Shown here in pieces: positions 27,468 through 35,584 of a stretch of 64,000 nt of DNA. The stretch comes from Muribaculaceae bacterium. GTDB taxonomy: Bacteria; Bacteroidota; Bacteroidia; Bacteroidales; Muribaculaceae. The stretch spans positions 152,677 to 216,676 of the forward strand of contig JAMPHP010000002.1 of assembly GCA_023663365.1 (NCBI GenBank), in the 5' to 3' direction. The stretch's first letter is position 1, and each line of letters begins with the position of its first letter. Below the pieces are notes generated by a model, which was not told the origin of the DNA, made no database searches, and worked only from the letters and a program-made list of their open reading frames with translations. Both the position numbers and the translations under genes were made by a program.

Positions 27468-28922
27468 TCAAAGCGCGTCGGCGGCGTCGGAAGCCGCTGC
27501 CGCTGCACCTTCGGGATCGTCTTCCCAGAATTTCTCGATTTCCTCGAGCGACTTGCCCGTGGTCTCGGGCACGGCACGCCACATGATGAGCATATAGGGC
27601 ACGCACATCAGCGCGAAGAGCAGGAACACTCCGGCAGCCGAGAGGTGTGCCATGAGCCAGGGTGTGAGCTGGCCCACAAGGTAGGTGCCCACCCACAGCG
27701 CGAAGCCTGCCACCGACATAGCCATGGCTCGTATCTTCATGGGGTACATCTCGCTCAGGAGCACGAACACCACAGCGCATATCGAACCGGCGCAGCACAT
27801 TATATATATAAGGAAGAAAGTGAGGAGCCAGAGCGACGACAGGCCGAGCGAGGCACCGTAGGTGAAGTAGCCGGCGATGAGGAGCAGCGACACTATCATG
27901 CCCGACACGCCCCAGTAGACGAGCTGCTTGCGGCCCACCTTGTCGATGAGCAGAAGCGCGGCCACGGTGGTGAGCGTGTTGACGGCACCGACCATCACCT
28001 GATAGAAGAGCGAGTCGCCCGCCGAGAGGCCGGCATCCTCGAAGATGGTGGGGCCGTAGTAGAGTACGGCATTGACGCCCATAAACTGACCGAGGATAGC
28101 TATGGCGGTGCCTATGAGCACGGCACGGAGCATACGCGGGCGCAGCAGAAGCCTCCACTGCGAGCCTGCGGCACTTGCGGCGGCAGCCTTGAGCGATGCC
28201 TCCACGGCGGCAACTTCGGCACGGGCGGCATCGGCCGATGTGAACACGCGCTGAAGCACCTCACGGCCACGCTGCTCATGCTTATGTGCAAGCAGCCAGC
28301 GCGGGCTCTCGGGGATGAAGAAGATTATCACGAAGAAGAGCACGGCGGGAAGTGTCTCCATGCCGAGCATACCGCGCCACACCTCGCTCACGAAGATTTT
28401 GCCGAAAGCACCTGTGGCATCGGCACCGGAGAGCGAGTAGTTGAGCAGGCCGTAGTTCACCAGATATGCGCCCACGAAGCCTATAGTGACTGCGAGCTGA
28501 TAGAGCGACACAAGACGGCCGCGGTACTCGGCGGCGGCGAGCTCCGATATATAGAGCGGGCAGATAATCGAGGCTACGCCTATGCCGGCACCGCCTACAA
28601 TGCGCCAGAGCACGAGTTCGCCGAAGGTGCCGCTGAGCGCACAGCCTATGGCCGAGGCGCTGAAGAGCACCGCCGACACTATCATGGCGCGCTTGCGGCC
28701 GAGCTTGTCGCCGAGCATACCGGCCACGGCGACACCGCCGATGGAGCCGAGCAGGGCACAGCCCACATACCAGCCTTGGTTGAAGGCATCGAGCCCGAAC
28801 TGCGAGCTTACCTGCGATATGGTACCCGAAATCACCGCCGTGTCGTAGCCGAAGAGGAAGCCTCCGAGGGCGGCTACGAAGGAGATGAAAAAGAGATACC
28901 CTAAGTTAATGTCGTTTTTCAT
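27468..28922 (-). CDS. MFS sugar porter
   Basis: A 484-residue, 12-helix transporter of the sugar porter family (XylE/GLUT-like). It shows the N-terminal GYDTAVISGT motif, the GDKLGRKRAM loop, IPESPRWLLAHK in the middle, DKVGRKQLV in the second half and PETTGKSLEEIEKFW at the C-terminus. It probably imports the monosaccharide that the epimerase acts on. Its start overlaps the stop of the DUF4434 gene by 4 nt (ATGA), and the epimerase gene follows after 39 nt. Confidence 0.93.
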   Translation of the reverse strand: MKNDINLGYLFFISFVAALGGFLFGYDTAVISGTISQVSSQFGLDAFNQGWYVGCALLGSIGGVAVAGMLGDKLGRKRAMIVSAVLFSASAIGCALSGTFGELVLWRIVGGAGIGVASIICPLYISELAAAEYRGRLVSLYQLAVTIGFVGAYLVNYGLLNYSLSGADATGAFGKIFVSEVWRGMLGMETLPAVLFFVIIFFIPESPRWLLAHKHEQRGREVLQRVFTSADAARAEVAAVEASLKAAAASAAGSQWRLLLRPRMLRAVLIGTAIAILGQFMGVNAVLYYGPTIFEDAGLSAGDSLFYQVMVGAVNTLTTVAALLLIDKVGRKQLVYWGVSGMIVSLLLIAGYFTYGASLGLSSLWLLTFFLIYIMCCAGSICAVVFVLLSEMYPMKIRAMAMSVAGFALWVGTYLVGQLTPWLMAHLSAAGVFLLFALMCVPYMLIMWRAVPETTGKSLEEIEKFWEDDPEGAAAAASDAADAL

Positions 28923-30025
28923 ACTATGATTTTGTCAGGATTGATGTCGAAGTATTCGCAGTAGCGGCGGTAGAGATGCCCGGCCTGTGCATAGGCCGAC
29001 TGCGGGCTCATGAAGTGGCTGAACTCGAAGGTGATTGCGCGGTCGTAGCCGGCACGCTTGGCAGCCTCGAGCTTGAGGCGCAGCTTCTCGAACTTGATGG
29101 GGAAGAATTTGATGGGCATGTCGCGATCGAAGCTCTCGGCGTTTGTCCAGCACTGCATACCGTAGCGGTCGGCCATGCGCTTGTTCACCTCGAAGAAGGC
29201 ATCGAGCTCGTCGTAGTCGATGTGCCCGTCCTGAAAGGCGCAGGCATCGACCACATCGTGGATGCCGTCGAAAATCTCGCTCCACTCGCGCTCATGCTCC
29301 TGCACGCTCACAGCCTCGTCCTTGGTGAGAGCCGAGCCGGCGGCGGCGACGGCTTTCTTGCCGTCGATCCAGGGCGAGATGAATGTGGGCAGACCGCCCG
29401 ACACATCCTTGCACTGCTTGCCCATGGCGTGAAACGAGTCGATGGCGCCCTTTGTGGCACGGCTTATCTCGCCGCTGATATACCAGCCGCCAAAGCTGGG
29501 GTGCTTGCTGCCGTAGCGCTCCCACACCTCGTCGATCACATATTTATTGTCCTCCACTTCCCAGCTCATGTCGCCGGTGTCCCAGTAGCGGCCAGAGTCG
29601 TAGAGGCCGAACCAGAACTTCATGCCGTGCTTGTCGGCAAGGCGGAGGTACATATCGAGCAGGTCGACGTGCGGGGTGTAGCACCCGCGCTTGGCCGTGA
29701 GATACTCCGAGGGGAATGTGATGAACTTGCGGTAGCCCGAGCGGATCATAATCACGGTGTCGATACCCATGGCCTTCATGTGCGCGAAGTCGGCATCCCA
29801 CTCGGCCTCGCCCCAGTTCTGATGAGGGATGTCGTGTGAGATTTCGTCGAGGAATGTGCCCGTGATGGGCAGGCCGGCGCCGCGGGGCGTCACGGTGGGA
29901 GTGGCGGGCGCTTCGTTGGCAGCCTCAGCCTTTGTGCACGAGCTGAGCGAGCCAAGGGCTCCGGGCACTGCGAGCGCCGATGCGCCGAGTGCCATTTTTT
30001 TCAGGAAACTGCGTCTGTCTTCCAT
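28919..30025 (-). CDS. DUF4434 glycosidase-like protein with Tat-like signal
   Basis: A 368-residue protein. The N-terminus RRSFLKKMALGASALAVPGA resembles a Tat signal and is followed by LSSCTKAEAA, which may be a lipobox cysteine. The rest is a DUF4434-type TIM barrel: GTFLDEISHDIPHQNWG, FAHMKAMGIDTVIMIRSG, FWFGLYDSGRYW, GGWYISGEIS, FISPWIDGKK and AITFEFSHFMSP. The family is presumed glycoside hydrolase-like; the E in YISGEI and E in TFEFSH are plausible acid residues, by inference. It is the second gene of the ROK-MFS-AGE operon. Confidence 0.8.
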   Translation of the reverse strand: MEDRRSFLKKMALGASALAVPGALGSLSSCTKAEAANEAPATPTVTPRGAGLPITGTFLDEISHDIPHQNWGEAEWDADFAHMKAMGIDTVIMIRSGYRKFITFPSEYLTAKRGCYTPHVDLLDMYLRLADKHGMKFWFGLYDSGRYWDTGDMSWEVEDNKYVIDEVWERYGSKHPSFGGWYISGEISRATKGAIDSFHAMGKQCKDVSGGLPTFISPWIDGKKAVAAAGSALTKDEAVSVQEHEREWSEIFDGIHDVVDACAFQDGHIDYDELDAFFEVNKRMADRYGMQCWTNAESFDRDMPIKFFPIKFEKLRLKLEAAKRAGYDRAITFEFSHFMSPQSAYAQAGHLYRRYCEYFDINPDKIIV

Positions 30026-30070
30026 GTAGATGCTATAGATAATTGTGTGTCAGAACCGGGGTGTCGTCCG

Positions 30071-30089
30071 GAGTATCACTCCGATACTC
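30071..30089. promoter_or_regulatory. Small inverted repeat between ROK and DUF4434 genes
   Basis: GAGTATC (30071-30077) and GATACTC (30083-30089) around ACTCC. It may be a ROK operator or a hairpin that modulates read-through to the downstream sugar genes. Confidence 0.4.
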
Positions 30090-30132
30090 GATTATATATT
30101 ATTTCGTGAATGAAATTCAGATAGTGGCGGTG

Positions 30133-31347
30133 TCACTCGAGAAAATCCTCGAAAGCGCGGCTTCGGGCTATCACGCAGGCGCCGAGCACACCGGCATCGT
30201 GGCCGAGCCTCGAGAGCACAATCTTGGTGTCCTTGTTCACGAGGTTGAGCGAGTAGCGCCTCATGGCCACACGGAGGGGCTGGAGGAGGAAGTCGCCGGT
30301 CTCGGAGAGCACGCCGCCGATAATCACTTTCTCGGGGTTGAAGATATTGATCATACCGGCAAGCCAGCGGCCGAGCTCACGGCCCACATCCTCAAGGAGC
30401 TCGAGGCAGAGTAAATCCTCTCGCTTGACAGCATCTAGGATGTCGTCGAGAGTGATGTGCCCGGTGCTGCGGTAGAGGTCGGCGATGATAGAGTTGGCTC
30501 CTTCGTCGAGGCGCTTGCAGAGCTTGCGGTGGAGGGCGCTGCCCGAGGCTTCGGTCTCGAGGCATCCTTTCTTGCCGCAATGGCAGATTACCTCATTATT
30601 ATATGTGACCATGTGGCCGATTTCGCCGGCGAAGCCCGAAGTGCCCGAGTATATCTTACCGTCGAGCACTATGCCCATACCTATACCCCACCCCACGTTG
30701 ACGAAGAGCACATCGCGCTCCTCGCGGTGCGAGCCGCAGGTATATTCGCCGAAAGTCATGGCGCGTGTATCGTTGTCGATGCAGGTGCGCACGCCGATTT
30801 TCTGGGTGAGGACGTCGGAGAGGGGTCGCTCCTCGATGTTAAAGCGCGTATAGCTGTAGCCTGTCTTTGGATTGACACGGCCTGAGATATTTACACTGAT
30901 ATTGACTATTTCCGACACTTTCACGGGCACCGACCTCAGGAAGTCGCGCACCAGAGCGCAGAGCTCATCGAGGCTTTCGGCGGTGTCGGCCGAGGTATAC
31001 GGCACATTGTCGGACTTCGCCACCACATTGCCGCACAGGTCGATCACGGCCATAGCCACGGAGTTGCTTTTGATGTCAACTCCGCCGAAGTAGCACGCTT
31101 TGGGGTTGAGGCCGTAGAGGGCCGGATGGCGGCCGCCGCTGATCTCGAGCTTGCCCTTCTCCTTGATTATGTCGAGGGCTGCCATCTCTTCCAGAAACTT
31201 GTTCACGGTAGGCACGCTCAGGTTGAGCTCTTTGGCAAGATTTGCGATAGTGTCGTAGCCGTTGTTGAGGTAATGGAAGATTATACGCTTGGCCATCAGG
31301 GCGTTTTTACTCCCTTTCTCAATGCGGGCGATAAGTGGCATTTCCAT
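30133..31347 (-). CDS. ROK-family transcriptional regulator
   Basis: A 404-residue NagC/Mlc/XylR-type protein. An N-terminal winged helix (about 20-75; IANLAKELNLSVPTVNKFLE) precedes the ROK fold: GVDIKSNSVAMAVIDLCGN, NVGWGIGMGIVLDG, FAGEIGHM and the zinc-binding CHCGKKGCLETEASG. It probably senses a sugar or sugar phosphate and controls the operon it heads, and perhaps the neighbouring susC locus. It could also retain sugar kinase activity; the EIGH region is intact but this cannot be decided from sequence. Confidence 0.88.
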   Translation of the reverse strand: MEMPLIARIEKGSKNALMAKRIIFHYLNNGYDTIANLAKELNLSVPTVNKFLEEMAALDIIKEKGKLEISGGRHPALYGLNPKACYFGGVDIKSNSVAMAVIDLCGNVVAKSDNVPYTSADTAESLDELCALVRDFLRSVPVKVSEIVNISVNISGRVNPKTGYSYTRFNIEERPLSDVLTQKIGVRTCIDNDTRAMTFGEYTCGSHREERDVLFVNVGWGIGMGIVLDGKIYSGTSGFAGEIGHMVTYNNEVICHCGKKGCLETEASGSALHRKLCKRLDEGANSIIADLYRSTGHITLDDILDAVKREDLLCLELLEDVGRELGRWLAGMINIFNPEKVIIGGVLSETGDFLLQPLRVAMRRYSLNLVNKDTKIVLSRLGHDAGVLGACVIARSRAFEDFLE

Positions 31348-31427
31348 GGCTAATGTATTGGCTTAAATAGTCGTTGGGAAGACCCTGCTCACGGGGCTTG
31401 CGCGAAGAGCCTCCTTTTTGATTGCTG

Positions 31428-31459
31428 CAAAGTTAAAAACTATTCCCGACATTTGCAAA
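31428..31459 (-). promoter_or_regulatory. Promoter of the ROK operon
   Basis: On the minus strand TTTG (31456-31459) and TAACTTTG (31428-31435) are 20 nt apart, a consensus Bacteroidetes promoter. Confidence 0.75.
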
Positions 31460-31617
31460 CTTTTTAATAAAAATCAAAGGGCTCGGCAATATTTTTATTA
31501 TGTCGCCCGTCACAGCACCTCTCAGAGGGGGTGAAGCGCCTTATCTACAATAATTTTTAACGAAATCGGCATCACCGGCGGGCGGCTAAACTCAAACTGA
31601 GCTTGCCGCGTTTATTT

Positions 31618-31649
31618 TTTGGAAAAACGAGTTTAGAGTGTTAACTTTG
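31618..31649 (+). promoter_or_regulatory. Promoter of the ArnT-like gene
   Basis: TTTG (31618-31621) and TAACTTTG (31642-31649) with a 20-nt spacer. The ATG at 31654 follows after 4 nt, so the mRNA is predicted to be leaderless. Confidence 0.8.
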
Positions 31650-31653
31650 CTGC

Positions 31654-33255
31654 ATGATTAAGCACGACGACACCGAAATCCCCGGCGGCGGCACGATTCT
31701 CTTCATCGCGCTTGCCCTCCTGCTCCTGCCATGGCTCGGGCTCACTCTTTTCTATTCAAAAGGCGAGCCGCGCGAAGCCATCGTGGCAATGTCGATGTTG
31801 CAGAGCGGAGAGTGGATTCTGCCGCTGAGCTACGGCGCCGACCTTCCCTACAAGCCGCCTTTCGTGGCTTGGATCATAGCGGTTCTGTCGTGGCTGCTCA
31901 ACGGTGGCCACGTCACTGAGTACCTTGCGCGCCTGCCGTCGGCACTTGCGGCAATGGCTATGGTGATGGGAGGATATGCCTGGGCTCGCCGTGAGCGCGG
32001 GATGCGCTTCGCGCTGATTTTTTCCTTCGTCACGATGTGCAGCTTCGAGGTGTTCCGCGCCTCGGTGGCCTGCCGCCTCGACATGGTGCTCACCGCCTGC
32101 ATGGTGGGCGCTATATATATAATGTACTATATACGCGAGCGTGCCAAGCGCCGCAAGTGGCTCCTCTACATAGCCACGGTGGTGCTTCTCACCTGCGCCA
32201 CCCTCACCAAAGGCCCTGTGGGCGCGCTTCTGCCGTGCTTCGTGATGGGGGTGTACCGCCTCCTGCGAGGTGACGGCTTCTTCTCCACTCTGGCCAAGAT
32301 GCTCGGGCTGGCGCTTCTTGCCCTGGCGGCCTCGTCGTGGTGGTATATCCTCGCGTGGCAGCGAGGAGGTGAGGAGTTCTACGAGCTTATGTACGAGGAG
32401 AATATAGGCCGCCTGCTGGGACACATGTCCTACGACAGCCACCTCAAGCCTTTCTGGTACAACTTCGTCACGCTCATCGCCGGCCTGCTGCCGTGGACAC
32501 TGCTTCTGCTCATGGCCTGCTTCGGTCGCCGACGCCTGCAGTTGCGCGCACTCTCGCCCGCAGCCCTGCTGAGCCTCGTGGCCGCCGTGGTGGTCGTTGG
32601 CTTCTACTGCATCCCCGCCAGCAAGCGCTCGGTCTACCTTCTTCCGGCCTACCCCTTCATCTGCTACGGCATAGCCAACATCCTCGACGGCAAAAGCCGC
32701 ATAGGTGCCGTGAAGGCTTTCACATGGACCATGGCCGTGCTCGCCGTGCTCGCGCCCATAGCTCTTGTGGCACTGCAGATATGGCCTCTGCCCAAGCTCG
32801 CCCCGGCACCCATGCCCTGGTGGGCCTATGCAGTGCTCGCCGTTCCGGCAGCCTGCGGCGTGGCTTGGATGTGCAACCGCCACACCCCCGTGGGGCATCT
32901 GCTGTGCACGGTATGGGCGCTGTATGTGGCCTATCTGGCAGCAGGTATGCCCGCAATCCTCAACCCGCGCAGCGACTTCAGAGCCGTGGAGCGCCTCACG
33001 GAAGAGCCCGCAGCCGCCGTAATCTCGCTCGACCCGGGCATGGTCTACCGCTTCTACTCGCTCAACTACTATCTTGGCGACCGCATCCGTGCGGTAGCCA
33101 CCCCGCAGGAAGCCGCCGCATATCCTCCAGGCACACGGCTGATATTCCCCGACTATGCCGACACCACCGGTCTGGGCGGCTCATACATCATCGAGCCGCT
33201 GCTCGACCGCTCGGCCGACCACAGGCACCGAATTCTGATGGGAATTCACAAATAG
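31654..33255 (+). CDS. ArnT/PMT-like membrane glycosyltransferase
   Basis: A 533-residue polytopic protein of the GT-C (GT83-like) type. The N-terminal loop GEPREAIVAMSMLQSGEWILP followed by YKPPFVAWI is the family signature around the catalytic acidic residue. About 11 hydrophobic helices follow, with a C-terminal soluble segment from about residue 450. Relatives transfer sugars from polyprenyl carriers to lipid A or proteins at the outer face of the inner membrane. The acceptor here is unknown. Confidence 0.87.
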   Translation: MIKHDDTEIPGGGTILFIALALLLLPWLGLTLFYSKGEPREAIVAMSMLQSGEWILPLSYGADLPYKPPFVAWIIAVLSWLLNGGHVTEYLARLPSALAAMAMVMGGYAWARRERGMRFALIFSFVTMCSFEVFRASVACRLDMVLTACMVGAIYIMYYIRERAKRRKWLLYIATVVLLTCATLTKGPVGALLPCFVMGVYRLLRGDGFFSTLAKMLGLALLALAASSWWYILAWQRGGEEFYELMYEENIGRLLGHMSYDSHLKPFWYNFVTLIAGLLPWTLLLLMACFGRRRLQLRALSPAALLSLVAAVVVVGFYCIPASKRSVYLLPAYPFICYGIANILDGKSRIGAVKAFTWTMAVLAVLAPIALVALQIWPLPKLAPAPMPWWAYAVLAVPAACGVAWMCNRHTPVGHLLCTVWALYVAYLAAGMPAILNPRSDFRAVERLTEEPAAAVISLDPGMVYRFYSLNYYLGDRIRAVATPQEAAAYPPGTRLIFPDYADTTGLGGSYIIEPLLDRSADHRHRILMGIHK

Positions 33256-33285
33256 ACAAACCCCATAAAACACGCTATATCAAAA

Positions 33286-33807
33286 ATGATTAGTCCTAAA
33301 ATTCAAGACGCTATAAACGCGCAGATCAATGCCGAACTCTGGTCGGCATACCTCTATCTCTCAATGGGCATGCACTTCGAGGCAGAAGGCCGCTCGGGCA
33401 TCGCCAATTGGTTCCGCATCCAGTTCAAGGAAGAGCAGGCTCACGCCGAAATCTTCATCAACTACCTCCTCTCGCGCGGCGGCCGCGTGACTCTCACCGC
33501 CATCGACGCCGTGCCCACCGCATGGGACAGCCCTCTGGCAGCATTTGAGGATACTCTCGCCCACGAAGAGAAGGTGACAGGCCTCATCAACTCGCTCTAC
33601 GCCCTGGCCGAAAGCGAGCACGACTACGCCACCCGCGGCAAACTCGACTGGTTCGTGTCGGAGCAGGTTGAGGAAGAAGAGACAGCACACCAGCTCATCG
33701 ACCGCCTTAAGCTCATCGGCAACGACGGCCTCGCTCTCTACATGCTCGACCAGGAGCTCGCCACTCGCACCTACAACGTGCCCGCACCCCTGGCTGCCAA
33801 GGCATAA
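33286..33807 (+). CDS. ftnA: Ferritin
   Basis: A 173-residue non-haem bacterial ferritin that oxidises and stores iron in 24-subunit shells. Ferroxidase ligands are visible in NAELWSAYLYLSM (E17), FKEEQAHAEIF (E50, H53) and later in the helix containing EHDYATRG and QVEEEETAHQL. Length and four-helix pattern are normal. It begins 30 nt after the glycosyltransferase gene; no clear promoter box was found in the gap, so it may be co-transcribed or use a promoter inside that gene. Confidence 0.95.
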   Translation: MISPKIQDAINAQINAELWSAYLYLSMGMHFEAEGRSGIANWFRIQFKEEQAHAEIFINYLLSRGGRVTLTAIDAVPTAWDSPLAAFEDTLAHEEKVTGLINSLYALAESEHDYATRGKLDWFVSEQVEEEETAHQLIDRLKLIGNDGLALYMLDQELATRTYNVPAPLAAKA

Positions 33808-33827
33808 ATCAGCAAACCTCACATCAC

Positions 33828-33848
33828 CCTAAGGCCCCGCGCCTTAGG
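33828..33848 (+). terminator. Hairpin after ferritin
   Basis: CCTAAGGC (33828-33835) and GCCTTAGG (33841-33848) arms lie 21 nt past the ferritin stop and are followed by a short T run. Likely terminator. Confidence 0.55.
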
Positions 33849-33874
33849 ATGATGTTTCCCAAATAAACCCAATC

Positions 33875-35449
33875 ATGAAATCTAATCTTTTACTGACCGC
33901 CACTTGCATCGCACTGCTCTCGTTCGCAGGCGCGGCACGCACATTCAGCGCCGCAGAGGCAATGCACGCCATCCCTTCGGACGGCAATTTCAAATTAGTA
34001 CGTACACACCTCAACACCCGCGCCGAACCTTCGGCCTACGTTTTCTCGAAAGGCACCGACAAGGGTTTCGTGATCATGACCGCGTCGGGCGACACGCCTT
34101 TCATGCTCGGCTACACCGACCGCGGCTCTTTCAACAGCGACAGCATACCGCCGGCTCTTAAAGTGCTCATGGAGCAATACGCCCGGCCCGACATCGCCCC
34201 TTCGCGGGCCGATAAAGCTGCCATCCAGCCTCTCTGCAAGACTACATGGGGCCAAAACTCGCCCTACAACCAATTCTGCCCCGAGCACAGCGGTAAAAAG
34301 TCGCTCACCGGCTGCGGCCCCACGGCCATGGCTCAAATCATGAAATACCACAACTACCCCTCCACGGGCCAAGGTCAGAACACGTATACATATCAATATA
34401 ACTACAAGGACTATACCCTCTCGCTCGACTTCTCGACCGTGACTATCGACTGGGCATCAATGCAGCCGAGCTACGGAAGCGGCTTCGGCTATAGCGACTC
34501 CGAGCTTGCAGTGGCACGCCTCATGCGCTACTGCGGCATCGCGGCGTGCTCCACATACTCTCCGGTGGAGACCGGCACTCAGAATATCAAAGCACTGGTG
34601 GCCATGCACAAGTTCTTCAAATACGATGCCTCCATATCCATAGAGTTCAGGGAGTGGTACACCGACAGCGAATGGGAAGACCTGATATACTCCGAGCTGG
34701 CCGAACGTCGCCCGGTGTACTACCAAGGCACCAGCCCCATGAATGAAGGTCACATATTCGTGTGCGACGGCTACAGCTCCGACGGCTACTTCCACATCAA
34801 CTGGGGCTGGGACGGCAGCTACGACGGTTACTTCCTGCTCCCCGCTCTGAAACCGGGCCGACACGACTACTCCTACTGGCAGCGGGCAGGCGTAGGCATA
34901 CGCCCCGATGCCGGAGGCTGCCCTAAAGTGCAGATGTATATAAACGAGATTTTCGACACAGAGCTCGACTCTTACCCACGCGGCTCCAACGAGATGATCA
35001 ACTTCACGGGCGGTTTCTTCAACTGCACCTTGCACACATCCGCTCTTGAAGTGGCTCTAAAATGCGACACGGCGCCCGCCCAATACTTAGATTTGGCTTC
35101 GTACAGCCAGCTGGAGCCCGACTACGGATGGGGAACCCTGATGCTTAATGCCGACAAGCTCCCCGTGGGCGAGTACGATGTGTACCCCGTGTTCCGCGAA
35201 GCAGGCACATCAGAGTGGAAGCCGTTCCTCCACAATATCGACAACACCGACTTCCTCCACTTCGAGGTGACTGACACAAGGGTGAAGATTACCCACACCG
35301 ACAGCCCCATGAACTCAATCGGGACCGTAGTAGCCGACGAAAACGCTCCTGTGCGCTACTACAACCTTCAAGGTCAGCCCGTAGCCAATCCCTCGGGCGG
35401 CATCTTCATCAGAGTCAAAGGCTCGCAGCGCAGCAAAGTGCGCCTCTGA
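33875..35449 (+). CDS. Secreted C10-family cysteine protease
   Basis: A 524-residue streptopain/interpain-like protease. Signal peptide near 1-21, an inhibitory Spi-type propeptide to about residue 120, then the catalytic domain with nucleophile C147 in TGCGPTAMAQIMKYH and H293 in EGHIFVCDGY, followed by YFHINWGWDGSYDGYF. The C-terminus carries YYNLQGQPVANP...GIFIRV, the same sorting-like tail as the 8-18 kb secreted proteins. Family members degrade host or dietary proteins; the target here is unknown. Confidence 0.92.
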   Translation: MKSNLLLTATCIALLSFAGAARTFSAAEAMHAIPSDGNFKLVRTHLNTRAEPSAYVFSKGTDKGFVIMTASGDTPFMLGYTDRGSFNSDSIPPALKVLMEQYARPDIAPSRADKAAIQPLCKTTWGQNSPYNQFCPEHSGKKSLTGCGPTAMAQIMKYHNYPSTGQGQNTYTYQYNYKDYTLSLDFSTVTIDWASMQPSYGSGFGYSDSELAVARLMRYCGIAACSTYSPVETGTQNIKALVAMHKFFKYDASISIEFREWYTDSEWEDLIYSELAERRPVYYQGTSPMNEGHIFVCDGYSSDGYFHINWGWDGSYDGYFLLPALKPGRHDYSYWQRAGVGIRPDAGGCPKVQMYINEIFDTELDSYPRGSNEMINFTGGFFNCTLHTSALEVALKCDTAPAQYLDLASYSQLEPDYGWGTLMLNADKLPVGEYDVYPVFREAGTSEWKPFLHNIDNTDFLHFEVTDTRVKITHTDSPMNSIGTVVADENAPVRYYNLQGQPVANPSGGIFIRVKGSQRSKVRL

Positions 35450-35464
35450 TTTCAGCACACATCC

Positions 35465-35518
35465 ACGGCGGTAAATTTGGATGGACACTCCCGCGAGTCC
35501 AACCAAATTTACCGCCGT
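35465..35518 (+). terminator. Strong terminator after the C10 protease gene
   Basis: Perfect 16-bp arms ACGGCGGTAAATTTGG (35465-35480) and CCAAATTTACCGCCGT (35503-35518) with further GGAC/GTCC pairing inside, followed by a T-rich tract. Confidence 0.85.
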
Positions 35519-35521
35519 TTG

Positions 35522-35553
35522 TTTCTATCTTTGCGGAATAATGCGTAACTTTG
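35522..35553 (+). promoter_or_regulatory. Promoter of the DPP IV gene
   Basis: TAACTTTG at 35546-35553 matches the -7 consensus; a TTTC at 35522-35525 is at -33 distance. The leader is about 25 nt. Confidence 0.55.
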
Positions 35554-35584
35554 CATCAAAGACCGTAGAAATCAGATTAACGAC

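Larger units (their letters stand above)
31348..31653. promoter_or_regulatory. Divergent promoter region of ROK and glycosyltransferase genes
   Basis: 306 nt with no gene. It holds two well-formed promoters pointing outwards (31428-31459 minus, 31618-31649 plus). The minus transcript would have a leader of about 75 nt. Nothing else was recognised. Confidence 0.6.

Noticed and set aside
27456-28904. 482-residue open frame antisense to the MFS porter
   Set aside because: The porter has all family motifs; the antisense frame is a shadow.
26244-31347. Sialic acid (nan) operon
   Set aside because: AGE epimerase, MFS and ROK genes resemble a nan layout, but no NanA lyase, sialidase or sialate esterase is present, so the assignment is not supported.
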